Part shown: positions 8,223-17,395 of the stretch, in pieces
Layout: each line of letters begins with the position of its first letter
Position numbering within the stretch: the first letter of the stretch is position 1
NCBI RefSeq assembly: GCF_023715145.1
Contig: NZ_JAMBNP010000007.1
Location: 124,001-188,000, forward strand
Direction: 5' to 3'
Length of the DNA stretch: 64,000 nucleotides
Origin: Paenibacillus glycanilyticus
GTDB lineage: Bacteria; Bacillota; Bacilli; Paenibacillales; Paenibacillaceae
Position numbers and translations under genes: made by a program
Notes under the pieces: generated by a model
Databases searched by the model: none
The model's input: only the letters and a program-made list of their open reading frames with translations
Told to the model about the DNA's origin: nothing

Positions 8223-11200
8223 TTATTTCAGTAATCTGTCGAGCAGGCGCGCCAGGCCAACTGCCGCTTCGGCACGGGTAACTTCCTTATCCGGCGCAAA
8301 GTTTCCATTGCCGACGCCATTCATCAGACCGGAGGAAAAAGCCTTGTTGACCGCCTCCAGCGCCCAGTCGGAAATTGCATCGTTGTCGTTATATTGGTGT
8401 CCGCCAGATGCATCAACTTTTCCAAGCTTGAGCTCATAAGCCCGAATCATGAGTGCCGCCATCTCTTCCCGGCTGATCTTGTCGCCGGGAGCGAACGTAT
8501 CCGCATCACGGCCATGAATCAAACCGGCCTTCGCGGCTGCCGCTATCGCACCCGCATAATAAGCATCTGCGTTTACGTCCGTAAACGGCAGGCTGTCTGC
8601 AGCCGGCAGTTCAAGCACTTTGGCCAGAATCACAGCAAACTCACCGCGTGTGATGGATCGATTCGGGGCAAAATGCTCCGCATCCGTACCATTAATAATC
8701 TGCAGGGCAGCCAGCTGCTGCACCGCGGCGCTTGCCCAGGAATCGGCAGGAACATCGGCGAAATGCTTCGCTTTTGTCAGCACCGTATAGCTGCCCGATT
8801 GATTAATCAACGTGCGGATGACCGTTCCTTCCTTATTCGTGCGGCCGCCGGCATAGGTCCATCCGCCATTAGCTCCACTTACGTAAATACCCGCAAGCTT
8901 CGGATTCAGACCTCCGCTTACCGGAAGCTGCAACAACACAGGATACGGCCATTGCTTCAACGCTTGCTTGCTGCCAGCCGCAGTCCAGACGCCAACCTGG
9001 ATATCGTATACGGTCCCCGCTGCCTTCCATTCTTCACCCGGTGCTTGAAGAACGGCCGGCCCGTTTGTGCTGACCAGCGAGATATAAAGGCTTGCTCCCC
9101 CCTGCCCGCCTGAAGCGAGCAGCTTAGACGCTGCCTTCAGCGCATCGGCGCCTACGGTGATGATCGCATCGCCAAACTTAACTTGCAAATCGCTTTGCCC
9201 AAGCAGCTCTCCTGCCTGCAGCGGCAGCTTGAGCGTCGTAACGCCAGCCGGGGCTTTGAGCTCAACCGGCCCTTGGCCAGTTGGTTTGAGCTGGCCGGCC
9301 GTTACCTCCAGAACGGTCTTATCCTGAGGTGTCCCCGGATTGGATGGACTGCCAGGATCGGTTGGTTCTGTAGGGTCAGTTGGATCCGTGTTACCTTGAT
9401 ACAAGCCAATGGAATCAAAGTACAAGGCGCCTGAACCAACCGTACCTTCTCCCTGATTCACATAAAGCGAGAACTCGGAGATCGCGTTAAGATCCAGCGT
9501 GCCGTTACCCGCCGTGTTCCAAGGAGCATGCACAAACTCATCAAACGGCATTTTCAGTACTTTTGCTGTCGTGCCCGTCAGAGTAACGTAATACTCCCAT
9601 GTCTCCCCGTCGGACTCCTTGAATTGAACGACCAGCTTACGGCCGGAGCCATCCGGCGTGAACCAGAAACGGATGCCGTCCTCGCCGGTCCAGTCAGCCA
9701 GACCAAGCAGCTTTGTCGCTCCCGCGAAGTTCGTTGCCGCACTCGGATACGAGTACTCGTACTTCACTCCGTAACGTCCGCTTTCCTTATGCTCGGCGTC
9801 CGGCGTCATCGTCAGGCTTCCGCCCCATGGGTTGCGCGCGTAAGCCTGTAAGGCAATCAGCTCGCGGCCGTCATAGTAATCGAAGTTGTCGATAACCGGA
9901 ATCGTCGTCAGCCCAACATCGTCCAGGCTCACCGAGTAGGCACCTGCGGAGCCGCTGCCCTTATTCACGTAGATGGAATATTCCGCTACGCCGGACACAT
10001 CCATAACGCCATCGCCGGTAGACCATTTGGTACGGGTTAAGCCTGCTAGCGGAATCGTAACCAGTTGCTCCTCCGTTCCCGCCATGCTAACCTGTGCTTC
10101 CCAAATATCGCCGTCCGTCTCTTTGAACTGGAAGGTCAGTCCATGGTTCGCGCTGTTTGGCAGCATCCAGAACTGAACCGCATTTCCGCCCTGCGACCAA
10201 TCCATGGCGCCAAGCGCCTTGTTCACTCCGGCATAACCAAGAGCATCAGTCAGCGTGTAATCCAGCTTCAGAGCGTAGCTTCCGTTCTTCTTCCAAGCGG
10301 AATTCAGTGTTGCCGCAATCGCATCGCCGCTTGTATTGCGCACATAAGCCGCGCCAACAAGCGATGAGGAGCCTTGATAATACTCAAACGTATCAATATC
10401 CTTCAGCTTTGCTGCCCGGATATCGTCCAGATAGATAGCACCGGTACCGGCTTCTCCGGCACCTCGGTCCACGTACACCGAAAATTCTGCTATAGAGCCG
10501 ATATTTAACTTCTCGTTATCCTTGTGACTCCAGCTCGGCATTGCAAACAGATGGAAAGGTACGCTTACCGTCCGCGGAGACGTTCCGGAAGTTGCAACCT
10601 TCGCCTCCCAATACTCGCCGCTCGTTTCCTTCACCTGCACCGTAACGCCCCTGCCTTGACCATCCGGCTCGAGCCACAGCTGAATGCCGTTATTGCCGGT
10701 CCAGTCGATTCCGCCAAGCGATTTGGTCACTCCGCCAAACCCTTTGCTTGATAAGTCGTAAGCAAGCTTTAATCCCTGCTCGCCTTCACTCTTATGTCCG
10801 GCATCCAGGGATAGCGTTATTGGACCGCCATCCGAATTTACCTTATAACTTCCGGCCAGCTTGGCATTATCTCCGCCGTAACCTTCGAAGGTATCAATCG
10901 TTGGCAGGCGATAAAGCTTAATATCATCAATAATTAGGGCCGTATCGCCGGCCGGTCCGTCAAAATACAATCCAAACGACGAGGCTCCGCTTAAATCAAC
11001 AACTCCGTTGCCTTGGCCGGCGTGGCTGTTCTTCCACCATTCCGGTATGGCGAATCGGCTGAACGGCAGTTGAACCAGCACCGGCTCATTGCCGCTGATG
11101 CGGGTATCGGCCTTCCAAACCTCATTTTGCGAGGCCATTCCTTCGGTCAACTGCAGGGAGATGCCCACATCCTTGCCGCCCGGATTAATCCACAGCTGAA

Positions 11201-13850
11201 TGCCGCTGTTGCCCGACCAGTCGGCGCCTGCCAGATCCTTCTCCATGCCGCCCCAGCCTTTGCTGAGGTCGGTCGACAGCTTCATGGCGTAGGCGCCATT
11301 CACTTTGCCTGCCGTATCCAGCGTCAGCGTGACCGGCGAGCCGTCCTGGTTTGCTTTGTACGCTGCGCGCAAGGCATTATTTGAACCTGTATATCCTTCA
11401 AAATCATCGATAATCGCGGATTTGACGTTATTCGCCGGAGGATCCAGCTTCGCGCTGCCAACCCCGATCTGCAGACTGCTCACCTGCGGATTCCAGCGCT
11501 GATCCTTATGGCTCTCAGGCACGACGGGGAACTCAAACTTCACATAGCGCGTACCTGCCGGAAGCTGATAAGCAATATATTCCGTCTTCGCCCAATAGCC
11601 CTCGCCCATCTTGCTCGACTTCACGACATTCGTGAACTCGGCATAATCCGTGCCGTTTGCCGAGGTGTAGAATTTGAAGTCAGGCAATACATAATCGGCC
11701 GGATTCTGCCGCGCATACTCGTAGAATTTGAAGTAGTTCATATCGCCGTCCGCTTTATAGGCGAACCACTCATGCTCATTTGACGTACGCGACAGACGCT
11801 TCGTATCGCCGCCGTAGTACTCCGGCGAATCCGACGAAATACCAAGGTTTAACGACTTCGAATCTATCTTTAGAAAGTTGTTCAAGTCATCCGTCAGAAT
11901 GCCGTCCTTGATGCTGCCCTGCTGCACGGAATCCGGGAAGGTCAGCGCCGTTCCGTCATGCTCATATTCAATTACAACCTTGCCAAGCTGACCTGCCGCC
12001 GATGCTGCCGGATAGTCAATCTGCAGCAGCTTCACGCCAGCGGCCAGCTCCCCTGTCGTATAGACCCGCTTCTTCCAAGAGCTGCCCGACTCCGCTGCTT
12101 CCGTATCAACCGGCTCAAACGCCGATCCATCGGTTGAAGCAGACAGACTAAAGTTCTGGTCACTATGCGCTGAAGCCACATAGCCTTCTACTTTCACCGA
12201 CAGCACCTTTGCCGGCGTGCCATCACCATGAAGCGGGATCGCATATTGCACGCTTTGCTGCTCATCTGTCGCCAGTGCTTTCAGACGGGAGACATCCCCT
12301 CCAAAAGCGTTTGGATCACGGCTTTCATATTCGAGATCCGAGGTATGGCTGTAAAGCTTGCTGAAGTTGCGCATCTCATCTTGAATCACATGCTTTGCAA
12401 CAACCGGTCCAACAACGGCCGATGGTGCCGATTCGCCTGCGCTATTCTTGGCGGTTACCCGGTAATAATAAGACTCGCCTGTCACGGCCGTTGTATCATT
12501 AAACAGCTGTGATTCCGTCGGAACGGCGTCATAGACATTCTCGCCAACCGTCACCCAGCCGCCATCCGGCTGCGCGGAACGCTCCAACCGGTAAGACGAA
12601 GCACCTACCGAACCAAGCCAGCTAATAGTCGAGACGGAATCAACCGGCAGCATTTCGGCGGCTTCCGGCTTCTCCAGTGCCGGCGGTTCACTGATGCCGC
12701 GGATCTCAAATGCTTTATCCCGCAGCGTTTGGAGCATATTCGTCTCATCAAAGCCGTCGCCGGACGGGAAGCCCGGCCACCGGTACGCTCCGTAGAAGAC
12801 GCCGTTAAACGTGGACTCCGTATGCGGATAGAAGCCGCCGTCCCGGCTATGATAACGCAGGCTCCAGATCATGGCGCCGGATGTGCCGTTCTCGATCGCG
12901 TTATCGAGGAAGGCACTCAGCTCATTGGTTGGCTTGAAGCCAAATTCTCCAACGATAAACGGCTTTTTGCCCGCCGCTTTATTCCTATCGACATTCACCT
13001 GGGAAGCATAACTCGGATAATGATCCGGATAGTAGTGATTGGATACGATATCGATGGCATCATCGGTCAAAGAGGCATCGTCGATGCCGTATTTGCCGTC
13101 CAGCACCAGATGGTTGCCGTCGAGGCTTTTGATATAAGCTGCCATATCATGCGTCCATGTCGACGATTGAGGTACCAGCTCATTGCCGGTCTCCCAGGCT
13201 AGAATCGTTGGATCGTCCTTGTAAGCAACGCCGGTGAACGTATTCACGCGGTTCAGGGTATAGTTAATAACCGATTTGAAGTCCGCGATCAGCTGCGGAT
13301 CAGTCCAGAACGCATCCTTGCTCTTGCCGCGGAAGGCCGCATATTCCGTAATCCCGCCCTGCCATTGATATTGGTCAACAAACGGCAGCAGCAATTTAAT
13401 GCCGTATTCGCCGGCCAGCTGGATCATTTTATCGTAAGCGACAAACGCATCTTCATTAAAGATCAGCTTATCGTCCGAGCCCACGCCCATAATGTGGCGC
13501 ACCATATCGGAAGGATCATCGGCTTTGCGCACCGACAGAACGTAAGGCCGCGTTACCGTACCGCCCATCTGGACAAGGGTCTTGAACGCGTCCTCCTGTT
13601 CCCACTCGCTTGGCGTCCGCCAATAAATATCCTCTACCATCGACAAGGTTGGCACGTTGGCCGAAATAAACCGGAATTCCTGTTCGCCGTCCATCAGCTT
13701 GTCGCCGCTGCGCGTAATGAAGGAAGCCGCAGCCGCAGGGGCCGCGCCTTCCTCCGCATACGCCTTGGAACCTTGAATTCCCGGCAAGCAAGCGGAAGCC
13801 GCAACAAGTACGGCAAGGCTCAGCGAAAGCATCTTCTTGCGTATAAACAT
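8223..13850 (-). CDS. SLH-anchored multimodular GH5 glycosidase (mannanase/cellulase type)
   Basis: 1875 residues. A signal peptide (about 1-32) precedes a GH5-type catalytic domain (about 40-390) with LAWETGNEL (acid/base Glu224) and IVGEFGF (nucleophile Glu302). After an FN3-like domain (about 395-490) and two discoidin-like regions (about 490-820) come four related beta-sandwich modules of about 165 residues (about 825-1510), each starting IDxFExY/DNFDYY and ending with a DDI/DSIG strand, resembling CBM11-like binding domains. An acidic Pro-Thr linker and a beta-rich domain lead to three SLH repeats (about 1685-1875). It should act on the cell surface, held to secondary wall polymer, degrading a beta-1,4-glycan. 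It is last in the operon with the importer genes. WETGNEL with GEF fits endo-mannanase-like members best, but substrate is inference. Confidence 0.9.
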   Translation of the reverse strand: MFIRKKMLSLSLAVLVAASACLPGIQGSKAYAEEGAAPAAAASFITRSGDKLMDGEQEFRFISANVPTLSMVEDIYWRTPSEWEQEDAFKTLVQMGGTVTRPYVLSVRKADDPSDMVRHIMGVGSDDKLIFNEDAFVAYDKMIQLAGEYGIKLLLPFVDQYQWQGGITEYAAFRGKSKDAFWTDPQLIADFKSVINYTLNRVNTFTGVAYKDDPTILAWETGNELVPQSSTWTHDMAAYIKSLDGNHLVLDGKYGIDDASLTDDAIDIVSNHYYPDHYPSYASQVNVDRNKAAGKKPFIVGEFGFKPTNELSAFLDNAIENGTSGAMIWSLRYHSRDGGFYPHTESTFNGVFYGAYRWPGFPSGDGFDETNMLQTLRDKAFEIRGISEPPALEKPEAAEMLPVDSVSTISWLGSVGASSYRLERSAQPDGGWVTVGENVYDAVPTESQLFNDTTAVTGESYYYRVTAKNSAGESAPSAVVGPVVAKHVIQDEMRNFSKLYSHTSDLEYESRDPNAFGGDVSRLKALATDEQQSVQYAIPLHGDGTPAKVLSVKVEGYVASAHSDQNFSLSASTDGSAFEPVDTEAAESGSSWKKRVYTTGELAAGVKLLQIDYPAASAAGQLGKVVIEYEHDGTALTFPDSVQQGSIKDGILTDDLNNFLKIDSKSLNLGISSDSPEYYGGDTKRLSRTSNEHEWFAYKADGDMNYFKFYEYARQNPADYVLPDFKFYTSANGTDYAEFTNVVKSSKMGEGYWAKTEYIAYQLPAGTRYVKFEFPVVPESHKDQRWNPQVSSLQIGVGSAKLDPPANNVKSAIIDDFEGYTGSNNALRAAYKANQDGSPVTLTLDTAGKVNGAYAMKLSTDLSKGWGGMEKDLAGADWSGNSGIQLWINPGGKDVGISLQLTEGMASQNEVWKADTRISGNEPVLVQLPFSRFAIPEWWKNSHAGQGNGVVDLSGASSFGLYFDGPAGDTALIIDDIKLYRLPTIDTFEGYGGDNAKLAGSYKVNSDGGPITLSLDAGHKSEGEQGLKLAYDLSSKGFGGVTKSLGGIDWTGNNGIQLWLEPDGQGRGVTVQVKETSGEYWEAKVATSGTSPRTVSVPFHLFAMPSWSHKDNEKLNIGSIAEFSVYVDRGAGEAGTGAIYLDDIRAAKLKDIDTFEYYQGSSSLVGAAYVRNTSGDAIAATLNSAWKKNGSYALKLDYTLTDALGYAGVNKALGAMDWSQGGNAVQFWMLPNSANHGLTFQFKETDGDIWEAQVSMAGTEEQLVTIPLAGLTRTKWSTGDGVMDVSGVAEYSIYVNKGSGSAGAYSVSLDDVGLTTIPVIDNFDYYDGRELIALQAYARNPWGGSLTMTPDAEHKESGRYGVKYEYSYPSAATNFAGATKLLGLADWTGEDGIRFWFTPDGSGRKLVVQFKESDGETWEYYVTLTGTTAKVLKMPFDEFVHAPWNTAGNGTLDLNAISEFSLYVNQGEGTVGSGALYFDSIGLYQGNTDPTDPTEPTDPGSPSNPGTPQDKTVLEVTAGQLKPTGQGPVELKAPAGVTTLKLPLQAGELLGQSDLQVKFGDAIITVGADALKAASKLLASGGQGGASLYISLVSTNGPAVLQAPGEEWKAAGTVYDIQVGVWTAAGSKQALKQWPYPVLLQLPVSGGLNPKLAGIYVSGANGGWTYAGGRTNKEGTVIRTLINQSGSYTVLTKAKHFADVPADSWASAAVQQLAALQIINGTDAEHFAPNRSITRGEFAVILAKVLELPAADSLPFTDVNADAYYAGAIAAAAKAGLIHGRDADTFAPGDKISREEMAALMIRAYELKLGKVDASGGHQYNDNDAISDWALEAVNKAFSSGLMNGVGNGNFAPDKEVTRAEAAVGLARLLDRLLK

Positions 13851-13884
13851 AAGTCCACTCCTTCAAAGGTAATAGTGACTCAGG

Positions 13885-14709
13885 TTATTTGACTGAACCG
13901 CTGACGATCCCCGAGAAAATGTAGCGCTGCATGATGAGATACAGGATAGTCGTCGGAATTAGAATAATAAGCAAGGCCGCACACACTACGTTCCACTGCG
14001 CGCTGTTGACGCCAACGAAGTTCATGAGCCCCGTCGAGACAACCCGCAGCTTCTGCGACGGCATGTACAGGTATGGAATGTACATATCGTTGTAGATCGA
14101 GATGCTCTTCAGAATAATTGCCGTGGCTGTTGCCGGAGCAAGCAAAGGGAAAACAATCGAGCGGTAAATGCGGAAGAGCGATGCGCCTTCAATCATGGCA
14201 TTTTCGTCAAGATCGTAAGGAATATGGCGGATAAACTGCAGGTACAGGTAGATCTGAACAACATCCGTCCCGATATACAGCAGCACCGGACCATACAAGG
14301 AATTAAACAGACCAAGCTCTTTAATGATGCCGAAGGTCGCCACCTGCGTGGTGACGGACGGGATTAACGTTGCCGCAACGTACGCGCCAAGAATCCAGGA
14401 TTTCAGCTTGAAATTAAACCGCCCGAGCGCAAACGCCACCATCGTCCCCATCAGCACATTGCCCAGAACGGACAGGACGAGAATCGTTCCCGTGTTCATA
14501 AAGGCGTTCAGCATATCTCCGCGGTGGAACACCGTCACGAAGTTGTCGAGATAAGCAAACGAATTCGGGAAGTCGAAGACGCCGGATTTGGCGTATTCGT
14601 CATTGCCCTTAAACGCGTTCAGGATGACGACATACGGCGGGAAAAGAATAACGAACACCGCTGCAAGCAGCACCGCGTATTTCAGTACGTTAGCCAAAGT
14701 ACGGGACAT
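13885..14709 (-). CDS. Sugar ABC transporter permease, MalG type
   Basis: 274 residues, about six membrane helices, with the EAA loop ENAMIEGASLFRIYRSIVFP. The strong site GGGGGGAGGAATAGCAA precedes its ATG. It lies 3 bp after the MalF-type partner and 35 bp before the GH5-SLH gene, so all are probably one transcript. It should import oligosaccharides released outside by the GH5 enzymes. The terminal SGIVSGSVK is the usual MalG-type end. Confidence 0.9.
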   Translation of the reverse strand: MSRTLANVLKYAVLLAAVFVILFPPYVVILNAFKGNDEYAKSGVFDFPNSFAYLDNFVTVFHRGDMLNAFMNTGTILVLSVLGNVLMGTMVAFALGRFNFKLKSWILGAYVAATLIPSVTTQVATFGIIKELGLFNSLYGPVLLYIGTDVVQIYLYLQFIRHIPYDLDENAMIEGASLFRIYRSIVFPLLAPATATAIILKSISIYNDMYIPYLYMPSQKLRVVSTGLMNFVGVNSAQWNVVCAALLIILIPTTILYLIMQRYIFSGIVSGSVK

Positions 14710-14712
14710 TTG

Positions 14713-15597
14713 CTATTCCTCCCCCCGCAAGATCAGCTTGCGCTGCACAAAGATAACAAGCACCACGATAAACAGCAGCACCATCCCCATCGCCGAAGCA
14801 AGCCCGTAATTACTGAAGTTGAAGGCCGTCTCGACGGTCTGCGTGACAAAGGTCTGGCTCGCGCCGGCCGGTCCGCCCTTGGTCATAACAAACGGCAGAT
14901 CGAATACTTCAAGCGCCCCGCTGACCGTAAGCAGCATGCTGAGCTCCACGATCTTGATCATGCTCGGCCAGGTAATGTAGAAGAACGACTGGTGAGGACC
15001 CGCTCCGTCAATTTTTGCCGCTTCGTACAGATCGCCTGGGATGGATTGCAGCGCTCCTAAGTAAATCACCATATTAAAGCCCATGAACTTCCACATGGAG
15101 ATAAAAGCAAGCGAGTAGTTAACGATACCGGCATCTCCAAGCCAGCTTTTGATCCATGATTCCAGTCCAATAGAAGTAAGCAGCGCATTAAGCGAGCCGT
15201 TCTGAGCGTCATAGACATAAGTGAACATATAAGCAATCGCAACGCTGTTCAGAATATAAGGCAGGAAGAGAAGCACGCGGAACGTGTTGCGACCTCTTAA
15301 GCGCGAATTCAGCAGCACCGCGAAGAATAAGGCAAGAATGTTCTGGGCAATCCCGCCTATGAAGTACACGAAGTTATGGGAAAGCACCTTGAACATATCC
15401 GCGTTCGTGAATATTTCCTTATAGTTGCTGAAGCCCACCCAAGCCTTCGCCGGGCTGTAGCCGTCCCATGAGGTAAAGCTAAGCCAAGCCAGGTAAAGCG
15501 CCGGGTAGAAGGAAAATACCGCAAGCAGCAGCAGCGGAAGCGTGAGAAAAGAGAATAATATGACATAGCGCTGTACCTTGTAACTCATTGCAAACAT
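14713..15597 (-). CDS. Sugar ABC transporter permease, MalF type
   Basis: 294 residues from ATG 15597 (MFAMSYKV), chosen because AAGAAGGG precedes it and the longer frame's extra 43 residues are not part of the family and overlap the upstream gene. Six membrane helices are evident, with an EAA loop YEAAKIDGAGPHQSFFYIT. It lies between the binding-protein gene and the MalG-type gene and forms half of a CUT1 importer channel. No ATPase is encoded here, so a shared MsmX-type protein is likely. Confidence 0.88.
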   Translation of the reverse strand: MFAMSYKVQRYVILFSFLTLPLLLLAVFSFYPALYLAWLSFTSWDGYSPAKAWVGFSNYKEIFTNADMFKVLSHNFVYFIGGIAQNILALFFAVLLNSRLRGRNTFRVLLFLPYILNSVAIAYMFTYVYDAQNGSLNALLTSIGLESWIKSWLGDAGIVNYSLAFISMWKFMGFNMVIYLGALQSIPGDLYEAAKIDGAGPHQSFFYITWPSMIKIVELSMLLTVSGALEVFDLPFVMTKGGPAGASQTFVTQTVETAFNFSNYGLASAMGMVLLFIVVLVIFVQRKLILRGEE

Positions 15598-15692
15598 CGG
15601 CAACCCTTCTTTACTCCTTGATAAGGAGGAAGAGAAAACGTTATCGATTCCGCCGATAAGCATCTTCTCTTCCCGTTGACCTGCTATTAACC

Positions 15693-17048
15693 TTATTTGC
15701 CTACTGAAGCCTTCGCGTCTTTCCACTTCTTGTTATAGGAATCAAATACGGCCTTCATGTCTTTCCCCATAATCGCGTCTTGGGCAAAAGCGCTTGTGTC
15801 GAACTGCATTTTGTTCGCGATCGCCAGGTAATCATCGTTCTCTGCGGCCATCTCGATCACTTTCGGATTTGTTGCCATGAATTCATTCAATTGAGCAAGC
15901 TTAGGCTTCTTGTCTTTCAGGACAGGAATGAAGCCTGCATAGTCGTCATAACCGGATTCTTCAATAAGGAATTTAAGGAATGCTTTTGCTGTCTCCGGAT
16001 TTTCGCTGTTCTTATCAACACCGTAGTAGTAGTCGGAAGCCAGAATGACCTTCGCTTCTCCGCTGTTATCAAGCGGCAATGGGAAGAAGCCAACATCTTC
16101 GGCTGCCGCGCCGTTATCCACGACTTGCGGCACTACCCAGTTGCCGAGCAGGAACATCGCGATTTTGCCGGAGGCTACGTCTTTCTTCGAGCCTTCCCAA
16201 TTCGTCGACATCAGGTCCTTCTCCACGTAACCGCCGTCCACCATTTTCTTCAGGATGGAGAACGCCTGCCAGTGCGGACCGTCAACCGCAAACGGCTCAT
16301 CCTGCGTAGCCATCGTATTATGCAGGGACGGGTCGCCCGCGAAAATAAACGCTTCCTGATCCCAGCCGTACAGCGGCCATTTGTCTTTAAAGTTCGTTGC
16401 GAGAGGGATAATGCCCGCTGCTTTCAGCTTCTCGGCTGCCGCGTACAGCTCGTCGAGCGTTTTCGGCACTGCCGTAATGCCGGCTTGCGCGAATGCTTTT
16501 TTGTTATACGTTACGCCCATCGCGGCACTGCCGGAGGAGATTCCGTACAGCTTGCCGTCCTGACTGCGGTTGTCTTTGAAGTAAATGCGGTCGTTTAAGC
16601 CCAGATCGTCCAGCGGCAGGTAGAAGTTCGGGAGATCCGAGTTTTTCACCGTGCCCGGAATCAAGCTGATGTCGGCGAGTTCATTGGATGCCATGCGAAT
16701 TTTGGTCGTTTGGTCATAATCCTTAATCGCTTCGATCTCAACCGTTGCATCCGGGTATTTCTCGTGGAATTTGGCTGCGTAGTTCTTGAGCTCGGTATCC
16801 ACGAGGTCCGTCCGGTTCGTTGTGAATACCACCTTGCCCGCAATCTTTGGAGCAGCCGGCTCCTCGCTGGCCGCTGCGTTTGTTGCTGCTGCGTTACCCG
16901 ACGTATTCGTTGCGGCAGCGTTATCTGTCTTATTGTTGCTCGCTGCCGGAGTACCTTCGTTGTTGCCGCTATTAGAGCCACACCCTGCTGCCATTGTCAT
17001 TGCGAGGCCCAGAACGGCCATAGTGGAAATGAACTGCTTCTTCTTCAA
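15693..17048 (-). CDS. Extracellular sugar-binding lipoprotein of a CUT1 importer
   Basis: 451 residues, TTG start with AGGGGGAG six bases upstream. The lipobox is MAAGCGS, followed by an Asn/Ala/Thr-rich linker and an SBP_bac_1 domain (KVVFTTNRTDLVD, MGVTYNKKAF, IAMFLLGNWVVPQ). It captures oligosaccharides for the permeases downstream. A sigma-A-like promoter with a cre-like sequence in its spacer lies just upstream, and a YesN/YesM pair is encoded upstream on the same strand, the usual setting for an inducer-controlled importer in Paenibacillus. Confidence 0.9.
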   Translation of the reverse strand: MKKKQFISTMAVLGLAMTMAAGCGSNSGNNEGTPAASNNKTDNAAATNTSGNAAATNAAASEEPAAPKIAGKVVFTTNRTDLVDTELKNYAAKFHEKYPDATVEIEAIKDYDQTTKIRMASNELADISLIPGTVKNSDLPNFYLPLDDLGLNDRIYFKDNRSQDGKLYGISSGSAAMGVTYNKKAFAQAGITAVPKTLDELYAAAEKLKAAGIIPLATNFKDKWPLYGWDQEAFIFAGDPSLHNTMATQDEPFAVDGPHWQAFSILKKMVDGGYVEKDLMSTNWEGSKKDVASGKIAMFLLGNWVVPQVVDNGAAAEDVGFFPLPLDNSGEAKVILASDYYYGVDKNSENPETAKAFLKFLIEESGYDDYAGFIPVLKDKKPKLAQLNEFMATNPKVIEMAAENDDYLAIANKMQFDTSAFAQDAIMGKDMKAVFDSYNKKWKDAKASVGK

Positions 17049-17096
17049 ACCCGACTCCCCCTTGATATGTGGTGAATGCGCTTACTTACAAAACCG

Positions 17097-17125
17097 ATTA
17101 TAGAGAAAGCGCCTTCATAATTTAA
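17097..17125 (-). promoter_or_regulatory. Promoter of the binding-protein operon with an internal cre-like site
   Basis: Minus strand: -35 TTAAAT (17125-17120), 17-bp spacer, -10 TATAAT (17102-17097). The spacer holds AGAAAGCGCCTTCA (17104-17117, plus strand), matching 12 of 14 cre positions, so CcpA could block the polymerase. The poor -35 fits dependence on an activator such as the neighbouring YesN. Confidence 0.6.
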
Positions 17126-17195
17126 TGTCGCGTTTTTTTGTTTATGGTCTTCTTTTTGGATCTTATAACTTTAGGGGGACCATTCTGGCAATGGC

Positions 17196-17395
17196 GCGCA
17201 GAAAGCTAAGCTTACGCTTCCGATGTACTTTTCTGGGAGTAGTTCCTCGCAGAAAAGTTAAGCTATGCTCCCGAAGTACTTTTCTGCGAGTAGTCTATGC
17301 TTTCGATGTGATTCCTCGCAGAAAAGTTAAGCTATGCTCCCGAAGTACTTTTCTGCGAGTAGTCTATGCTTTCGATGTGATTCCTCGCAGAAAAG
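17196..17395. repeat. Tandem array of alternating inverted repeats (13-bp arms)
   Basis: Arms ACTTTTCTGCGAG and CTCGCAGAAAAGT alternate (for example 17246, 17278, 17315, 17347, 17384), so any neighbouring pair can fold as a perfect 13-bp hairpin. Units repeat with a 69-bp period (17276, 17345); an earlier unit at 17225 is 51 bp, lacking 18 bp, and a decayed half unit begins near 17196. Loops carry TATGCTTTCGATGT or TATGCTCCCGAAGT in one orientation. It fills the gap between the response-regulator stop and the binding-protein promoter. Confidence 0.85.

Noticed and set aside
17196..17395. Possible CRISPR array
   Set aside because: The repeats alternate in orientation, the spacers are repeated rather than unique, and no cas gene is present.
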